This document shows positions 7,836 through 16,409 of a stretch of DNA of 64,000 bases, piece by piece. This DNA comes from Rhizobiales bacterium CCH3-A5 (GTDB lineage Bacteria > Pseudomonadota > Alphaproteobacteria > Rhizobiales > Beijerinckiaceae): the NCBI GenBank assembly GCA_001556025.1, contig LSIB01000064.1, positions 1 to 64,000 on the forward strand. The letters run 5' to 3'. The notes beneath the pieces are model-generated. The model had not been told where the DNA came from and made no database searches. It saw only the letters and a program-made list of their open reading frames with translations. The position numbers and the translations under genes were made by a program. Position 1 is the first letter of the stretch. Every line of letters begins with the position of its first letter.

Positions 7836-9524
7836 ATGGTTTCGCTGACGCCCCTGTTCGACCGCCCGCTGGCATGGGCCAGCGCTAGCCATTGGCGCGC
7901 CTGCGCCCTGCTCCTGCTCCTCTCGTTCGCTGCTTTCCTGCCGGGGTTCTCGACGCTGCAGCCGCTCGACCGCGACGAGCCGCGTTTCGCCCAGGCCAGC
8001 AAGCAGATGCTGGAGACCGGCGATTTCGTCGATATCCGCTTCCAGACCGAGGCGCGTCACAAGAAGCCCGTGGGCATTTACTGGCTGCAGGTCACGGCGG
8101 TGAAAGCCGGCGAGGCGTTGGGTGTGCCGGAGGCGCGCACGCAGATCTGGCTCTACCGGCTGCCCTCGCTCGCCGGCGCGATCGCGACCGTCCTCCTGAC
8201 CTACTGGGCGCTGCTCGCCTTCGTCAGCGCGCGTCTGGCCCTGCTCGGCGCAGGCCTAATGGCGGCCTGCGTCCTGCTTGGCGTCGAGGCCCGCATCGCC
8301 AAGACCGACGCCGTTCTCGCGGCATGCGCGGTCGCCAGCATGGGCGCGCTGGCGCGGATCTGGCTCGACTGGACGCGCTCTTTGCCCTTCGTCCCCTCGC
8401 GGCACACCTGGCTGGTGTTCTGGAGCGCGACAGCGCTGGCCATTCTCGTAAAGGGGCCGATCGTCCCGATGGTCTGGGGGCTGGCGATCCTAGTTCTCAG
8501 CCTCAGCCAACGCTCCTTGCGCTGGCTTGCGCCGCTGCGTTTCGGCAGCGGGCTGCTGCTCTGCCTGGTGGTCGCCCTGCCCTGGTTCCTCGCCATCGCC
8601 TGGAAGACCGGCGGGAGCTTCTTCGCAGAAAGCGTCGGGCAGGACATGCTCGGCAAGGTCGCCGAGGGTCAGGAAAAGCATTGGGGGCCGCCCGGGCTTT
8701 ATCTGCTGATCTTCTTCGGCACCTACTGGCCGGCGGCCGCTTTCGCCGCGATGGCGGTTCCCTTCGCGTGGGCGAGGCGGCGCGAGCCGCAGGTGCTGTT
8801 TCTGCTGGCGTGGATCGTCCCGTCATGGCTCGTCTTCGAGGCGGTGCCGACCAAGCTTCCCCATTACGTCCTGCCGCTCTATCCGGCGATCACGGCGCTG
8901 CTGTTGCTCGCCATCGTCAACGGCGGCATCGACCGGTTCCGGCGCGGCTCGCTGGCGACCGCCGCGCTGGTCGTCATCGTGCCGCTCGCGCTGATCGCAG
9001 CCATCGCCTATGGCAACTGGACGCTGGACGGCGCCCTGCCCCGCCTCGCCTTGCCGTTCCTGATGCTGGCCCTGCTTCTGGCGTGGCGCGTCTTCGTGGC
9101 CTTTCGGCGCGAGGATTTCGAGGGCGCGCTCTGGCGCGGCGTGGCGGCCAGCCTGCTGCTCGGCATCGGCGTCTACGGCTTTGCGGTGGAGAGCCTGCGC
9201 TCGTTCAAGCTCTCGCCGCGACTGGCCGAGACGGTGCGCGCCATCGGCTGCGCCGACCCAGCCGTCATCACGGTCGGCTACCGCGAGCCGAGCCTCGTCT
9301 TCCTCGTCGGCACGGATCTGGCGATGGGCTATGACGGACAGGCTGCGGCCGTATTCCTGAACCAACCCGGCTGCCGGATCGCTCTTGTCGAAAGCCGTGC
9401 AATGGCCGGCTTCGAGGCGGCGCTGGCGCAGGCCGCATTGACCCCGCGCCTTGTCACCACCGTCAACGGGTTCAACCTCAATGGTGGCCGCAAGCTCGCC
9501 ATCGGCGTGTTTTTGCGCCAGTAA
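7836..9524 (+). CDS. GT39 / ArnT-like inner-membrane glycosyltransferase
   Basis: Polytopic glycosyltransferase of 562 residues, family 39 (PMT/ArnT/Rgt type), using a polyprenyl-phosphate sugar on the periplasmic face. The first periplasmic loop has the family motif LDRDEPRFAQASKQML, with the Asp-Glu pair, followed by RHKKPVGIYWLQ. About eleven hydrophobic segments follow, then a short soluble C-terminus. The start at 7836 has GAGG 7 nt upstream and begins just before the first membrane span. It is followed by a DPM1-like GT2 and an LAB_N protein, the usual lipid-linked sugar donor set. By analogy to Arn or rhizobial Rgt systems, lipid A or LPS core is the likely acceptor; the sugar is unknown. 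Confidence 0.88.
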   Translation: MVSLTPLFDRPLAWASASHWRACALLLLLSFAAFLPGFSTLQPLDRDEPRFAQASKQMLETGDFVDIRFQTEARHKKPVGIYWLQVTAVKAGEALGVPEARTQIWLYRLPSLAGAIATVLLTYWALLAFVSARLALLGAGLMAACVLLGVEARIAKTDAVLAACAVASMGALARIWLDWTRSLPFVPSRHTWLVFWSATALAILVKGPIVPMVWGLAILVLSLSQRSLRWLAPLRFGSGLLLCLVVALPWFLAIAWKTGGSFFAESVGQDMLGKVAEGQEKHWGPPGLYLLIFFGTYWPAAAFAAMAVPFAWARRREPQVLFLLAWIVPSWLVFEAVPTKLPHYVLPLYPAITALLLLAIVNGGIDRFRRGSLATAALVVIVPLALIAAIAYGNWTLDGALPRLALPFLMLALLLAWRVFVAFRREDFEGALWRGVAASLLLGIGVYGFAVESLRSFKLSPRLAETVRAIGCADPAVITVGYREPSLVFLVGTDLAMGYDGQAAAVFLNQPGCRIALVESRAMAGFEAALAQAALTPRLVTTVNGFNLNGGRKLAIGVFLRQ

Positions 9525-9596
9525 CGCCGGCTGAAAGAGCCTTGCCCCGCCCGCCGGCTTGACGCAGTTTGCGCGCCGCCCCTCCGGAACGCCGTT

Positions 9597-10358
9597 TTGA
9601 CCGAGATCACCTCCCGCATCGCGCCGCTGCTCAGCATCGTCGTTCCGCTCCGCAACGAAGTCGGCAATGTCGGGCCGCTGCTCGCCGACATCGAGGCGGC
9701 CTGCGCTCCGCTCGGGGCCTTCGAGGTCGTCTGCGTCGACGACGGCTCCAGCGACGGCACCGCGCAGGCGCTGCGCGATCTCGCCGCCACGCGCGACTGG
9801 CTCGTCATAATCACCCATGCGCAATCCTGCGGGCAGAGTGCGGCGGTGCGCAGCGGCGTGCGCCGGGCGCAGGCCCCGGTCGTGACCACGCTCGACGGCG
9901 ACGGCCAGAACGACCCGGCCTTCATCCCGGCGATGGTCGCGGCGCTCGAAGAGGCCGGGCCTGATGCCGGGCTCGTGCAGGGCCAGCGCGTCGGGCGCAA
10001 GGACACGGGCTTCAAGAAGCTGCAGTCGCGCATCGCCAACGGCGTGCGCGGCCGCATCCTGAAGGATGGCACACGCGACGCCGGCTGCGGGCTGAAATGC
10101 TTCCGGCGCGAGGCCTATCTGGCCCTGCCCTATTTCGATGCGCTGCACCGCTTCATGCCGGCGCTGATGGTGCGCGAAGGCTACCGCGTCGTCCATATCG
10201 ATGTGCGCGACCGGCCGCGCCTGACCGGCGTCTCGAATTACGGCTTCTTCGACCGGCTCTGGGTCGGCATCGTCGATCTCGTCGGCGTCTGGTGGCTGAT
10301 CAGGCGGCGGCGGCGCGTGCCGAGGATCGTCCCGAGCGAGATGGAGGCGCGCCCATGA
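9597..10358 (+). CDS. GT2 polyprenyl-phosphate glycosyltransferase (DPM1/ArnC/RgtE-like)
   Basis: Cytoplasmic GT-A glycosyltransferase of 253 residues predicted to load a sugar onto polyprenyl phosphate for the preceding GT39 enzyme. Visible motifs are SIVVPLRNEVGNV at the N-terminus, VDDGSSDGT (nucleotide binding), LDGDGQNDP (DXD-like metal site) and RDAGCGLKCFRREAYLAL. The ArnC-type double C-terminal membrane helix is absent; one hydrophobic stretch near VDLVGVWWLI remains. The best start is TTG 9597. Its stop overlaps the next gene in an ATGA, indicating translational coupling. Confidence 0.9.
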   Translation: MTEITSRIAPLLSIVVPLRNEVGNVGPLLADIEAACAPLGAFEVVCVDDGSSDGTAQALRDLAATRDWLVIITHAQSCGQSAAVRSGVRRAQAPVVTTLDGDGQNDPAFIPAMVAALEEAGPDAGLVQGQRVGRKDTGFKKLQSRIANGVRGRILKDGTRDAGCGLKCFRREAYLALPYFDALHRFMPALMVREGYRVVHIDVRDRPRLTGVSNYGFFDRLWVGIVDLVGVWWLIRRRRRVPRIVPSEMEARP

Positions 10359-10675
10359 TCATCTCGATCGGACACGCCATCTCCGATTACGTCTACGACG
10401 TCTTCGTGCTGAAATTCGACTTCTGGCTCGCCTTCGGCATCGTCGCGCAGTTGCTGTTCACGGCGCGCTTCCTCGTGCAGTGGCTCGCCAGCGAGCGCGA
10501 GGGCAATTCGGTGATGCCGCTGTCCTTCTGGTATTTTTCCATGGCCGGCGGGCTGATGACGCTGGTCTACGGCATCGTCAGGCGCGAGCCGATCATCATC
10601 ATGGGCCAGGCGCTGGCGATGGTGATCTACACCCGCAACCTGATCCTGATTTTTCGCAACCGCCGCAAGGGTTAG
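10355..10675 (+). CDS. LAB_N (lipid A biosynthesis N-terminal domain) membrane protein
   Basis: Small membrane protein of 106 residues with the LAB_N pattern: WLAFGIVAQLLFTARFLVQW, then REGNSVMPLSFWYFSMAGG, then an IIMGQALAMVIYTRNLILI helix. Three membrane spans are likely. Such proteins sit beside ArnC/DPM1-like transferases and probably help translocate or transfer the lipid-linked sugar. It overlaps the upstream GT2 gene by 4 bp and ends 4 bp before the convergent gene at 10680. Confidence 0.9.
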   Translation: MIISIGHAISDYVYDVFVLKFDFWLAFGIVAQLLFTARFLVQWLASEREGNSVMPLSFWYFSMAGGLMTLVYGIVRREPIIIMGQALAMVIYTRNLILIFRNRRKG

Positions 10676-10679
10676 ACCG

Positions 10680-11399
10680 TCAAGCCAGATCCTCGGCGGC
10701 GAAGCCGTGGCGCATCATCATCTCCCGATGCCACGCGCTGCCGACGAGCCGGGCCAGCACGCGGTTGAGTTCCTGCCGCAGCCGACCAGATGGCTTTGCG
10801 AGCGCGAATCCGCCCTCGGCTCGCTTCGATCCGGCGATGGCGACTACGGTCAGGCCCGGCTCGGGCGCGCGAGCGAGATAACCGCGATGCGCCATGGCCA
10901 CGCTGGCATAGGCGTCTGCCTCTCCGGAGCGCACCATGGCGACGGCGTCCTCCTGCGTGGCGACGCGGCGCATCCGCGCCTCGGGCACGCCGGCGGCAAG
11001 GCCCGTCCTCTCCTGAACCTGATCCGCAACCACGACGAGACGCGCCTGTTTGTCGCGAGCCACGGCCTCGTAGCCATTTAGCCGCTCGCGATCCCGCTCC
11101 CGCACCAGCAGGCCATCGCTCAGAGCCCAGACCGGGCGGCTGAAATCGACGATGCGCTTCCGATCCTGAGTGACAAATAGCGGGGTCGTCACAGTCCAGC
11201 GCCCCTCGTCCAAGCCCGGCAACAACTCGGCAAAGCTCGTGAGCCGCATCGTGACGGATTCAACACCGAGTTCGCGCAGGGCTGCAATGATCAGCTCGAC
11301 ATCGCAACCTCGCGCGCCACCACCCTCGACAGGAAAGCAGAAGGGCGGCTCGTCGAGATAGGCGAACACGATCTCGTCGCGCACCGTCTCCACACTCAC
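10680..11399 (-). CDS. Solute-binding-protein-like (SBP_bac_3) protein without a signal peptide
   Basis: A 239-residue protein with the family-3 solute-binding fold: IVFAYLDEPPFCF at the N-terminus, CDVELIIAALRELG, FAELLPGLDEGRWTVTTPLFVTQDRKRIVDFS in the middle and GEADAYASVAMAHRGYL near the hinge. The domain starts within the first ten residues with no signal peptide, so it may act in the cytoplasm, or the true start may have been missed. GTG 11399 overlaps the metC stop as GTGA, implying coupling to metC. No permease is adjacent. It could be a substrate sensor or an arogenate/cyclohexadienyl dehydratase-like enzyme, since those share this fold, but no proof is visible. Confidence 0.82.
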   Translation of the reverse strand: MSVETVRDEIVFAYLDEPPFCFPVEGGGARGCDVELIIAALRELGVESVTMRLTSFAELLPGLDEGRWTVTTPLFVTQDRKRIVDFSRPVWALSDGLLVRERDRERLNGYEAVARDKQARLVVVADQVQERTGLAAGVPEARMRRVATQEDAVAMVRSGEADAYASVAMAHRGYLARAPEPGLTVVAIAGSKRAEGGFALAKPSGRLRQELNRVLARLVGSAWHREMMMRHGFAAEDLA

Positions 11400-12586
11400 G
11401 CCGCCGCCTGCAACCGCGCGAAGCCGGCGTCGAGATCGGCTTTCAGATCCTCTAGATCCTCAAGGCCGATATGGAGCCGGATGGTCGGCCCCCGGAAGGA
11501 CGGTACGGTCGCGGTGCGGTAGGGCCTGCAGTCGAAGGGCAGCGCCAGGCTTTCATAGCCACCCCAGGACGCGCCCATGCCAAACAGCGAAAGCCCGTCC
11601 AGCATCGCCCCGACGGCCTTCATCGAGGCCGGCTCGAGTTCGATCGCGAAGAGCGAGGACGCGCCGGTGAAATCGCGCTTCCACAGCGCATGGCCGGGGT
11701 CCGACGGCAAGGCCGGATGCAGCACGCGGGCGACCTCGGGGCGCTGTTCCAGCCAGCGCGCCATCTCGAGCCCCGCCGGCATCTGCTCCTTCAGCCTGAT
11801 CTGCATGGTGCGGATGCCGCGCAGCGTCAGGAAGGCGTCCTCGGGCGCGATAATGATGCCGAGCAGGTCCCAGGCCTCCTTGAGACGCTTGTAGAGCTCC
11901 GGCGTGCGCGCCGAGACGGTGCCGATCAGCACGTCGGAATGGCCGGCGTAATACTTCGTGCCGGCCTGCACGGAGATGTCGACGCCAGCCTTGTGGCTGT
12001 CGAAGAACAGCGGCGTCGCCCAGGTGTTGTCCATCATCACGAGGACGTCGCGCGCGCGGGCGGCCGCCGCGATCGCCGGAATGTCCTGCATCTCGAAGGT
12101 CTGCGAACCCGGCGCTTCCGTCCAGATGGCCCTGGTGTTGGGCTTGAACAGCGTGCCGATGTCGCCGCCGATCGCGGGATCGTAATAGTCGACCGAGATG
12201 CCCAGCCGCGGCAGCATCCTGTCGCAGAAATTTCGCATCGGCCGGTAGACGCTGTCGGTCACGAGCATGTGGTCGCCGGCCGAAAGCGTCGCCAATACCG
12301 GCAGGGTGCAGGCCATCAGCCCCGACGAACAGACGACCACACCGGCACCGCCCTCGATCGTGTTCAGCGCCGCCAGCAGCGCGTCGATCGTCGGATTGCC
12401 CTGCGTACCGTAGGTGTAGCGCGCCTTGCGGGCGAGGAAATCCTCGGTGCTGGGGTAGATCACCGTCGATCCGCGCATGATCGGCGGGTTGACGAAGCCG
12501 TAGCTGTCGGCCGGGTCGCGCCCGGCCAGAACCAGACGGGTCTTTTCGCGCAGGCGCGCGAAGTCGGACGGAGGCAGCTTTTTCAT
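11396..12586 (-). CDS. metC: Cystathionine beta-lyase (PLP, Cys/Met metabolism family)
   Basis: PLP enzyme of 396 residues converting cystathionine to homocysteine, pyruvate and ammonia. Landmarks are YTYGTQGNPTIDALLAALN, the cofactor-stacking region CSSGLMACTLPVL, MMDNTWATPLFF (Asp binding the PLP nitrogen) and the Schiff-base lysine in VQAGTKYYAGHSDV, followed by the C-terminal GASWGGYESL and IRLHIGLEDLEDL. These fit the alphaproteobacterial MetC subgroup. A cystathionine gamma-synthase or a cysteine desulfhydrase function cannot be excluded from sequence. The gene is probably co-transcribed with the binding-protein-like gene downstream. Confidence 0.9.
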   Translation of the reverse strand: MKKLPPSDFARLREKTRLVLAGRDPADSYGFVNPPIMRGSTVIYPSTEDFLARKARYTYGTQGNPTIDALLAALNTIEGGAGVVVCSSGLMACTLPVLATLSAGDHMLVTDSVYRPMRNFCDRMLPRLGISVDYYDPAIGGDIGTLFKPNTRAIWTEAPGSQTFEMQDIPAIAAAARARDVLVMMDNTWATPLFFDSHKAGVDISVQAGTKYYAGHSDVLIGTVSARTPELYKRLKEAWDLLGIIIAPEDAFLTLRGIRTMQIRLKEQMPAGLEMARWLEQRPEVARVLHPALPSDPGHALWKRDFTGASSLFAIELEPASMKAVGAMLDGLSLFGMGASWGGYESLALPFDCRPYRTATVPSFRGPTIRLHIGLEDLEDLKADLDAGFARLQAAA

Positions 12587-12620
12587 GGAACCGGCGGGCT
12601 ATGGTGGTTCGGGAGGGCGC

Positions 12621-12658
12621 TGGTCAGGCTTGACCACCTTTTGAAACTCGCATGTGAT
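12621..12658 (+). promoter_or_regulatory. Candidate promoter with an overlapping dyad upstream of the aap operon
   Basis: TTGACC (12630-12635) is followed after 17 bp by TGTGAT (12653-12658), a plausible sigma-70-like pair. The -35 overlaps the dyad TGGTCA-GGCT-TGACCA (12621-12636), which could be an operator. This is based on sequence pattern only. Confidence 0.35.
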
Positions 12659-12845
12659 GGGAGAGCTGGAAAGGGGCGCTGCCACCGGCGGCTTTGCTTG
12701 ACGCTCATGCGCGGCTCTGGCAATCGACTCGGACGGGACGTCGCTTATTTTCTGTGCAGGCGAGCCGGATCGAACCGGGTGTCACATCAAGGGGACGAGT
12801 CGCCTGCAGGCCGACCCAAAGACCACCTCAACGGGAGAGAGTTTG

Positions 12846-13871
12846 ATGAAAAAGTTTTTCGCAGCCGCGGTCGCAGGGCTCGGGCTCGCGGTCACCGTCT
12901 CGGCGGCATCCGCGCAGGCGCCTTCGACCCTGGCGCAGGTCAAGCAGCGCGGCATCCTGAACTGCGGCTCCAACACCGGCCTCGCCGGCTTCGGCGTGCC
13001 GGATGCGCAGGGCAACTGGCAGGGCCTCGACGTCGAGTATTGCCGCGCCATCGCTGCGGCGATCTTCAACGACCCCAGCAAGGTCAAGTTCATCCCGCTC
13101 TCGGCCAAGGACCGTTTCACGGCCCTGCAATCGGGCGAGGTCGACGTGCTGGTCCGCAACTCGACCTGGACGATGACGCGCGACGCTTCGCTCGGCATCC
13201 TGTTCACCGGCGTGAACTACTATGACGGCCAGGGCTTCATGGTGCGCAAGAAGCTCGGCGTCACCTCCGCCATGCAGCTTTCGGGCGCCTCGGTCTGCAC
13301 CCAGCAGGGCACGACGACCGAACTGAACCTCGCCGACTATTTCCGCGCCAACAACCTGAAATACGAAGTCGTCGCCTTCGCCTCCTCGGACGAGACGATC
13401 AAGGCCTATGACGCCGGCCGCTGCGACGCCTTCACCACCGACGCGTCGGGCCTCTATGCCGAGCGCCTTAAGCTGACCGCTCCGGACGACCACATCGTCC
13501 TGCCCGAGATCATCTCGAAGGAGCCGCTCGGCCCGTCCGTTCGCAACAACGACTCGGGCTGGTTCAACCTGGTGAAATGGGTCCATTACGCCATGATCAA
13601 CGCCGAGGAGCTCGGCGTGACCAAGGCCAATGTCGACGAGATGCTCAAGTCCCCGAACCCGGAGATCAAGCGCCTGCTCGGCACCGAGGGCAAGTTCGGC
13701 GAGACCATCGGCCTGACGCCCGACTGGGTCGTCCGCATCGTCAAGCACGTCGGCAACTACGGCGAGAGCTTCGAGAAGAATGTCGGCCAGGGCTCGCTGC
13801 TGAAGATCGCTCGTGGCCAGAACGGCCTCTGGACCAAGGGCGGCCTGCAATACGCTCCGCCGGTCCGCTGA
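12846..13871 (+). CDS. aapJ: General L-amino acid ABC transporter binding protein, copy 1
   Basis: Periplasmic amino-acid-binding protein of the AapJ/BztA type, 341 residues, with signal peptide ending VSAASAQA. It captures L-amino acids for the AapQM permease. Typical segments are TLAQVKQRGILNCGSNTGLA, GFGVPDAQGNWQGLDVEYCR, FIPLSAKDRFTALQSGEVD and ISKEPLGP. ATG 12846 is preferred over TTG 12843, with GGAG at 12834-12837 upstream. A strong hairpin follows, then a second closely similar aapJ. The spacing suggests that most transcripts end after this gene and a minority read into the rest of the operon. Confidence 0.95.
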   Translation: MKKFFAAAVAGLGLAVTVSAASAQAPSTLAQVKQRGILNCGSNTGLAGFGVPDAQGNWQGLDVEYCRAIAAAIFNDPSKVKFIPLSAKDRFTALQSGEVDVLVRNSTWTMTRDASLGILFTGVNYYDGQGFMVRKKLGVTSAMQLSGASVCTQQGTTTELNLADYFRANNLKYEVVAFASSDETIKAYDAGRCDAFTTDASGLYAERLKLTAPDDHIVLPEIISKEPLGPSVRNNDSGWFNLVKWVHYAMINAEELGVTKANVDEMLKSPNPEIKRLLGTEGKFGETIGLTPDWVVRIVKHVGNYGESFEKNVGQGSLLKIARGQNGLWTKGGLQYAPPVR

Positions 13872-13878
13872 GACCAGA

Positions 13879-13907
13879 AGGGCGCCGGTCATACCGGCGC
13901 CCTTTTA
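13879..13907 (+). terminator. Rho-independent terminator/attenuator after aapJ copy 1
   Basis: An 11-bp perfect stem, AGGGCGCCGGT (13879-13889) with ACCGGCGCCCT (13893-13903), encloses a 3-nt loop and runs into a TTTT tract. Placed between binding protein and the rest of the operon, it would boost the binding-protein transcript relative to the permease genes. Confidence 0.85.
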
Positions 13908-14036
13908 CTTTTCCATCGCTGAAATCGGCCGGCTGAACGCCTGAAGGAGGAGAACCAGGCACGGGTTGCTTGGTCCGGGATTTGCAAGGTCACCGAGAAC
14001 GGGCATCAACCCGTTCCGACAACAGGGGAAACAAAC

Positions 14037-15062
14037 ATGAACACATTCGTAGCCGCCGCGCTCGCAGGCGCGGCCATGGCTGTCAGCCTCGGCGGGGCCC
14101 AGGCCCAGACCGGCGGCCTGCTCGCCACCATCAAGAGCAAGGGCGTGCTGACCTGCGGCGTCGGCCCCGGCCTCGCCGGTTTCGGCATTCCCGATCAGGC
14201 AGGCAACTGGACCGGCCTCGACGTCGATCTCTGCCGGGCGCTGTCGGCCGCCATCTTCAACGACCCGACCAAGATCAAGTTCATCCCGCTCTCGTCGAAG
14301 GACCGCTTCACCGCGCTCCAGTCGGGCGAGGTCGATCTGCTCTCGCGCACCACGACCTGGACCATGTCGCGCGACACCTCGCTCGGGCTCAACTTCGCCG
14401 GCGTGAACTATTATGACGGCCAGGGCTTCATGGTCCGCAAGAAGCTCGGCGTCGATTCCGCGATCAAGCTCGCGGGCGCCTCGATCTGCACCGAGCAGGG
14501 CACCACGACCGAGCTCAACGTCGCGGACTATTTCCGCTCCAACAAGCTGAAATACGAGGTCGTCGCCTTCGCCTCCTCGGTCGAAACCATCGCCGCCTAT
14601 GAATCGGGCCGCTGCGACGCCTACACCACCGACTCGTCGGGTCTCTATGCCCAACGCCTGAAGCTCGCCGTCCCGGCCGATCACATCGTGCTGCCGGACA
14701 TCATCTCCAAGGAACCGCTGGGCCCGGTCGTGCGCCATGGCGACGACAACTGGTTCGACGTGGTGAAATGGACGCACAACGCCATGCTGAACGCCGAGGA
14801 GCTCGGCGTCACCAAGGCCAATCTCGACGAGATGCTGAAGTCCGAAAACCCGGAGATCAAGCGCCTGCTCGGCACCGAGGGCAAGTTCGGCGAGGCCATC
14901 GGCCTGACCAACGATTGGGTCGTGCGCATCATCAGGCATGTCGGGAATTACGGCGAGAGCTTCGAGCGCAATGTCGGCATGGCCTCGCAGCTCAAGATCG
15001 CCCGCGGCCTGAACGCGCTCTGGACCAAGGGCGGCCTGCAATACGCAGCCCCGATCCGCTGA
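14037..15062 (+). CDS. aapJ: General L-amino acid ABC transporter binding protein, copy 2
   Basis: Second AapJ-type binding protein, 341 residues, with signal peptide ending LGGAQAQT. It aligns without gaps to copy 1 over nearly its whole length, including GVNYYDGQGFMVRKKLGV and EEIKRLLGTEGKFGE-like segments, with most differences in the first 30 residues and scattered elsewhere. This marks a tandem duplication. The two proteins could differ in amino-acid preference while sharing the AapQMP channel. It is preceded by AGGGG at the expected distance and followed by a G+C-rich hairpin before aapQ. Confidence 0.95.
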   Translation: MNTFVAAALAGAAMAVSLGGAQAQTGGLLATIKSKGVLTCGVGPGLAGFGIPDQAGNWTGLDVDLCRALSAAIFNDPTKIKFIPLSSKDRFTALQSGEVDLLSRTTTWTMSRDTSLGLNFAGVNYYDGQGFMVRKKLGVDSAIKLAGASICTEQGTTTELNVADYFRSNKLKYEVVAFASSVETIAAYESGRCDAYTTDSSGLYAQRLKLAVPADHIVLPDIISKEPLGPVVRHGDDNWFDVVKWTHNAMLNAEELGVTKANLDEMLKSENPEIKRLLGTEGKFGEAIGLTNDWVVRIIRHVGNYGESFERNVGMASQLKIARGLNALWTKGGLQYAAPIR

Positions 15063-15069
15063 TCGCATC

Positions 15070-15100
15070 AACGGCGCGCGATGAGTTTTCGCGCGCCGTT
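15070..15100 (+). terminator. Hairpin after aapJ copy 2
   Basis: AACGGCGCGCG (15070-15080) pairs with CGCGCGCCGTT (15090-15100) around a 9-nt loop. No T-tract follows, so it is more likely an mRNA-stabilising or attenuating hairpin than a full terminator. Confidence 0.55.
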
Positions 15101-15205
15101 CACCCCTGCTGAAACCGGACACGTCCACGACGTCGGCGACCAGCCTTCCAAAGGCCGGTCTCACCGGACATCCGCATCAGACGACAAGAACAAAGGGCGT
15201 AACAG

Positions 15206-16399
15206 GTGACGACCATTCCGACCGAGACGAGACAACCCGGCAAGGCCTCGCTGCTCTACGACCCCAAGATCAGAGGCTACGCCTACCAGATCCTGCTGCT
15301 CGCGGTCGTCGGTTTCCTGGTCTGGTCGGCAGCCTCCAACGCCATCGAAAACCTGCGCGCGCAGAAGATCGCGTCGGGCTTCGGCTTCTGGCACAATGCG
15401 GCCGGCTTTGACGTCAACCAGAAGCTGATCCCGTTCTCCGCCTCGGGCAGCACTTACGGCCAGGCGTTTTATGTCGGCCTGCTGAACACGCTACTGGTGG
15501 CGTCGATCGGCATCGTGCTCTCGACCTTTCTCGGCTTCTTCGTCGGCGTGGCGCGGCTGTCCAGCAACTGGGTGCTGGCCAAGCTCGCGATGATCTATGT
15601 CGAGGTCATCCGCAACCTGCCGCTGCTCCTGCAACTGTTCTTCTGGTACAATGCGGTGCTGAAGCCCCTGCCCGATGCGCGCAACTCGATCGCGCTGCCG
15701 GGCTCGATCTTCCTGAACAATCGCGGGCTGATCATGCCGAACCCGCAGTTCGGGCCGGCTTTCCAGGCGGTCGTGGTCGCCTTTTTTCTCGCGGCGTTCG
15801 CGGCGATCGCCTTCTACATCTGGTCGAAGCGCCAACAGGAACGTACCGGCAAGCAGTACCCCAACGGCCTGATCACGCTCGGCCTGATCCTCGGATTGCC
15901 GCTGATCGTCTATTTCCTCGCCGGCCAACCGCTTTCCTTCGACCTGCCGCAGCAGGGCCGGTTCAACCTGACCGGCGGCCTGCAGATCTATCCCGAATTC
16001 GTGGCGCTGCTGATCGGCCTGACGACCTACACGGCGGGCTTCATCGCCGAGGTGGTGCGCGCGGGCATCCTCGCCGTGTCCAAGGGACAGACCGAGGCCG
16101 CCAATGCGCTGGGCCTGCGCGCCGGACCGACGCTCAAGCTCGTCGTCATCCCGCAGGCCATGCGCGTGATCATTCCGCCCCTGACCTCGAATTACCTCAA
16201 CCTGACGAAGAATTCGTCGCTGGCGGTGGCGATCGGCTATCCCGATCTGGTGCAGGTCTTCACCGGGACCGTGCTGAACCAGACCGGCCAGGCCGTCGAG
16301 GTCGTCGCCATCACCATGGCAGTCTACCTGACGATCTCGCTGGTCACCTCGCTGTTCATGAACATCTACAACAAGCGCATGGCGCTGGTTGAACGGTGA
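15206..16399 (+). CDS. aapQ: General L-amino acid ABC transporter permease AapQ
   Basis: Inner-membrane permease of 397 residues forming half of the channel. The polar-amino-acid HisM-type fold is interrupted by a long insert between early and late helices, the AapQ/BztB feature. Landmarks are GLLNTLLVASIGIVLSTFLG, MIYVEVIRNLPLLLQLFFWY and the ATPase-coupling loop FIAEVVRAGILAVSKGQTEA followed by ALGLRAGPTLKLVVIPQAMR. Translation starts at GTG 15206, with AAAGGG about 9 nt upstream. It ends 10 bp before aapM. Confidence 0.95.
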   Translation: MTTIPTETRQPGKASLLYDPKIRGYAYQILLLAVVGFLVWSAASNAIENLRAQKIASGFGFWHNAAGFDVNQKLIPFSASGSTYGQAFYVGLLNTLLVASIGIVLSTFLGFFVGVARLSSNWVLAKLAMIYVEVIRNLPLLLQLFFWYNAVLKPLPDARNSIALPGSIFLNNRGLIMPNPQFGPAFQAVVVAFFLAAFAAIAFYIWSKRQQERTGKQYPNGLITLGLILGLPLIVYFLAGQPLSFDLPQQGRFNLTGGLQIYPEFVALLIGLTTYTAGFIAEVVRAGILAVSKGQTEAANALGLRAGPTLKLVVIPQAMRVIIPPLTSNYLNLTKNSSLAVAIGYPDLVQVFTGTVLNQTGQAVEVVAITMAVYLTISLVTSLFMNIYNKRMALVER

Positions 16400-16409
16400 A
16401 GGCGCCACG

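Noticed and set aside
12587..12845. SAM-type riboswitch or sigma-54 promoter near metC/aapJ
   Set aside because: Neither a recognisable SAM-II core nor a GG-N10-GC element with good flanks was seen.
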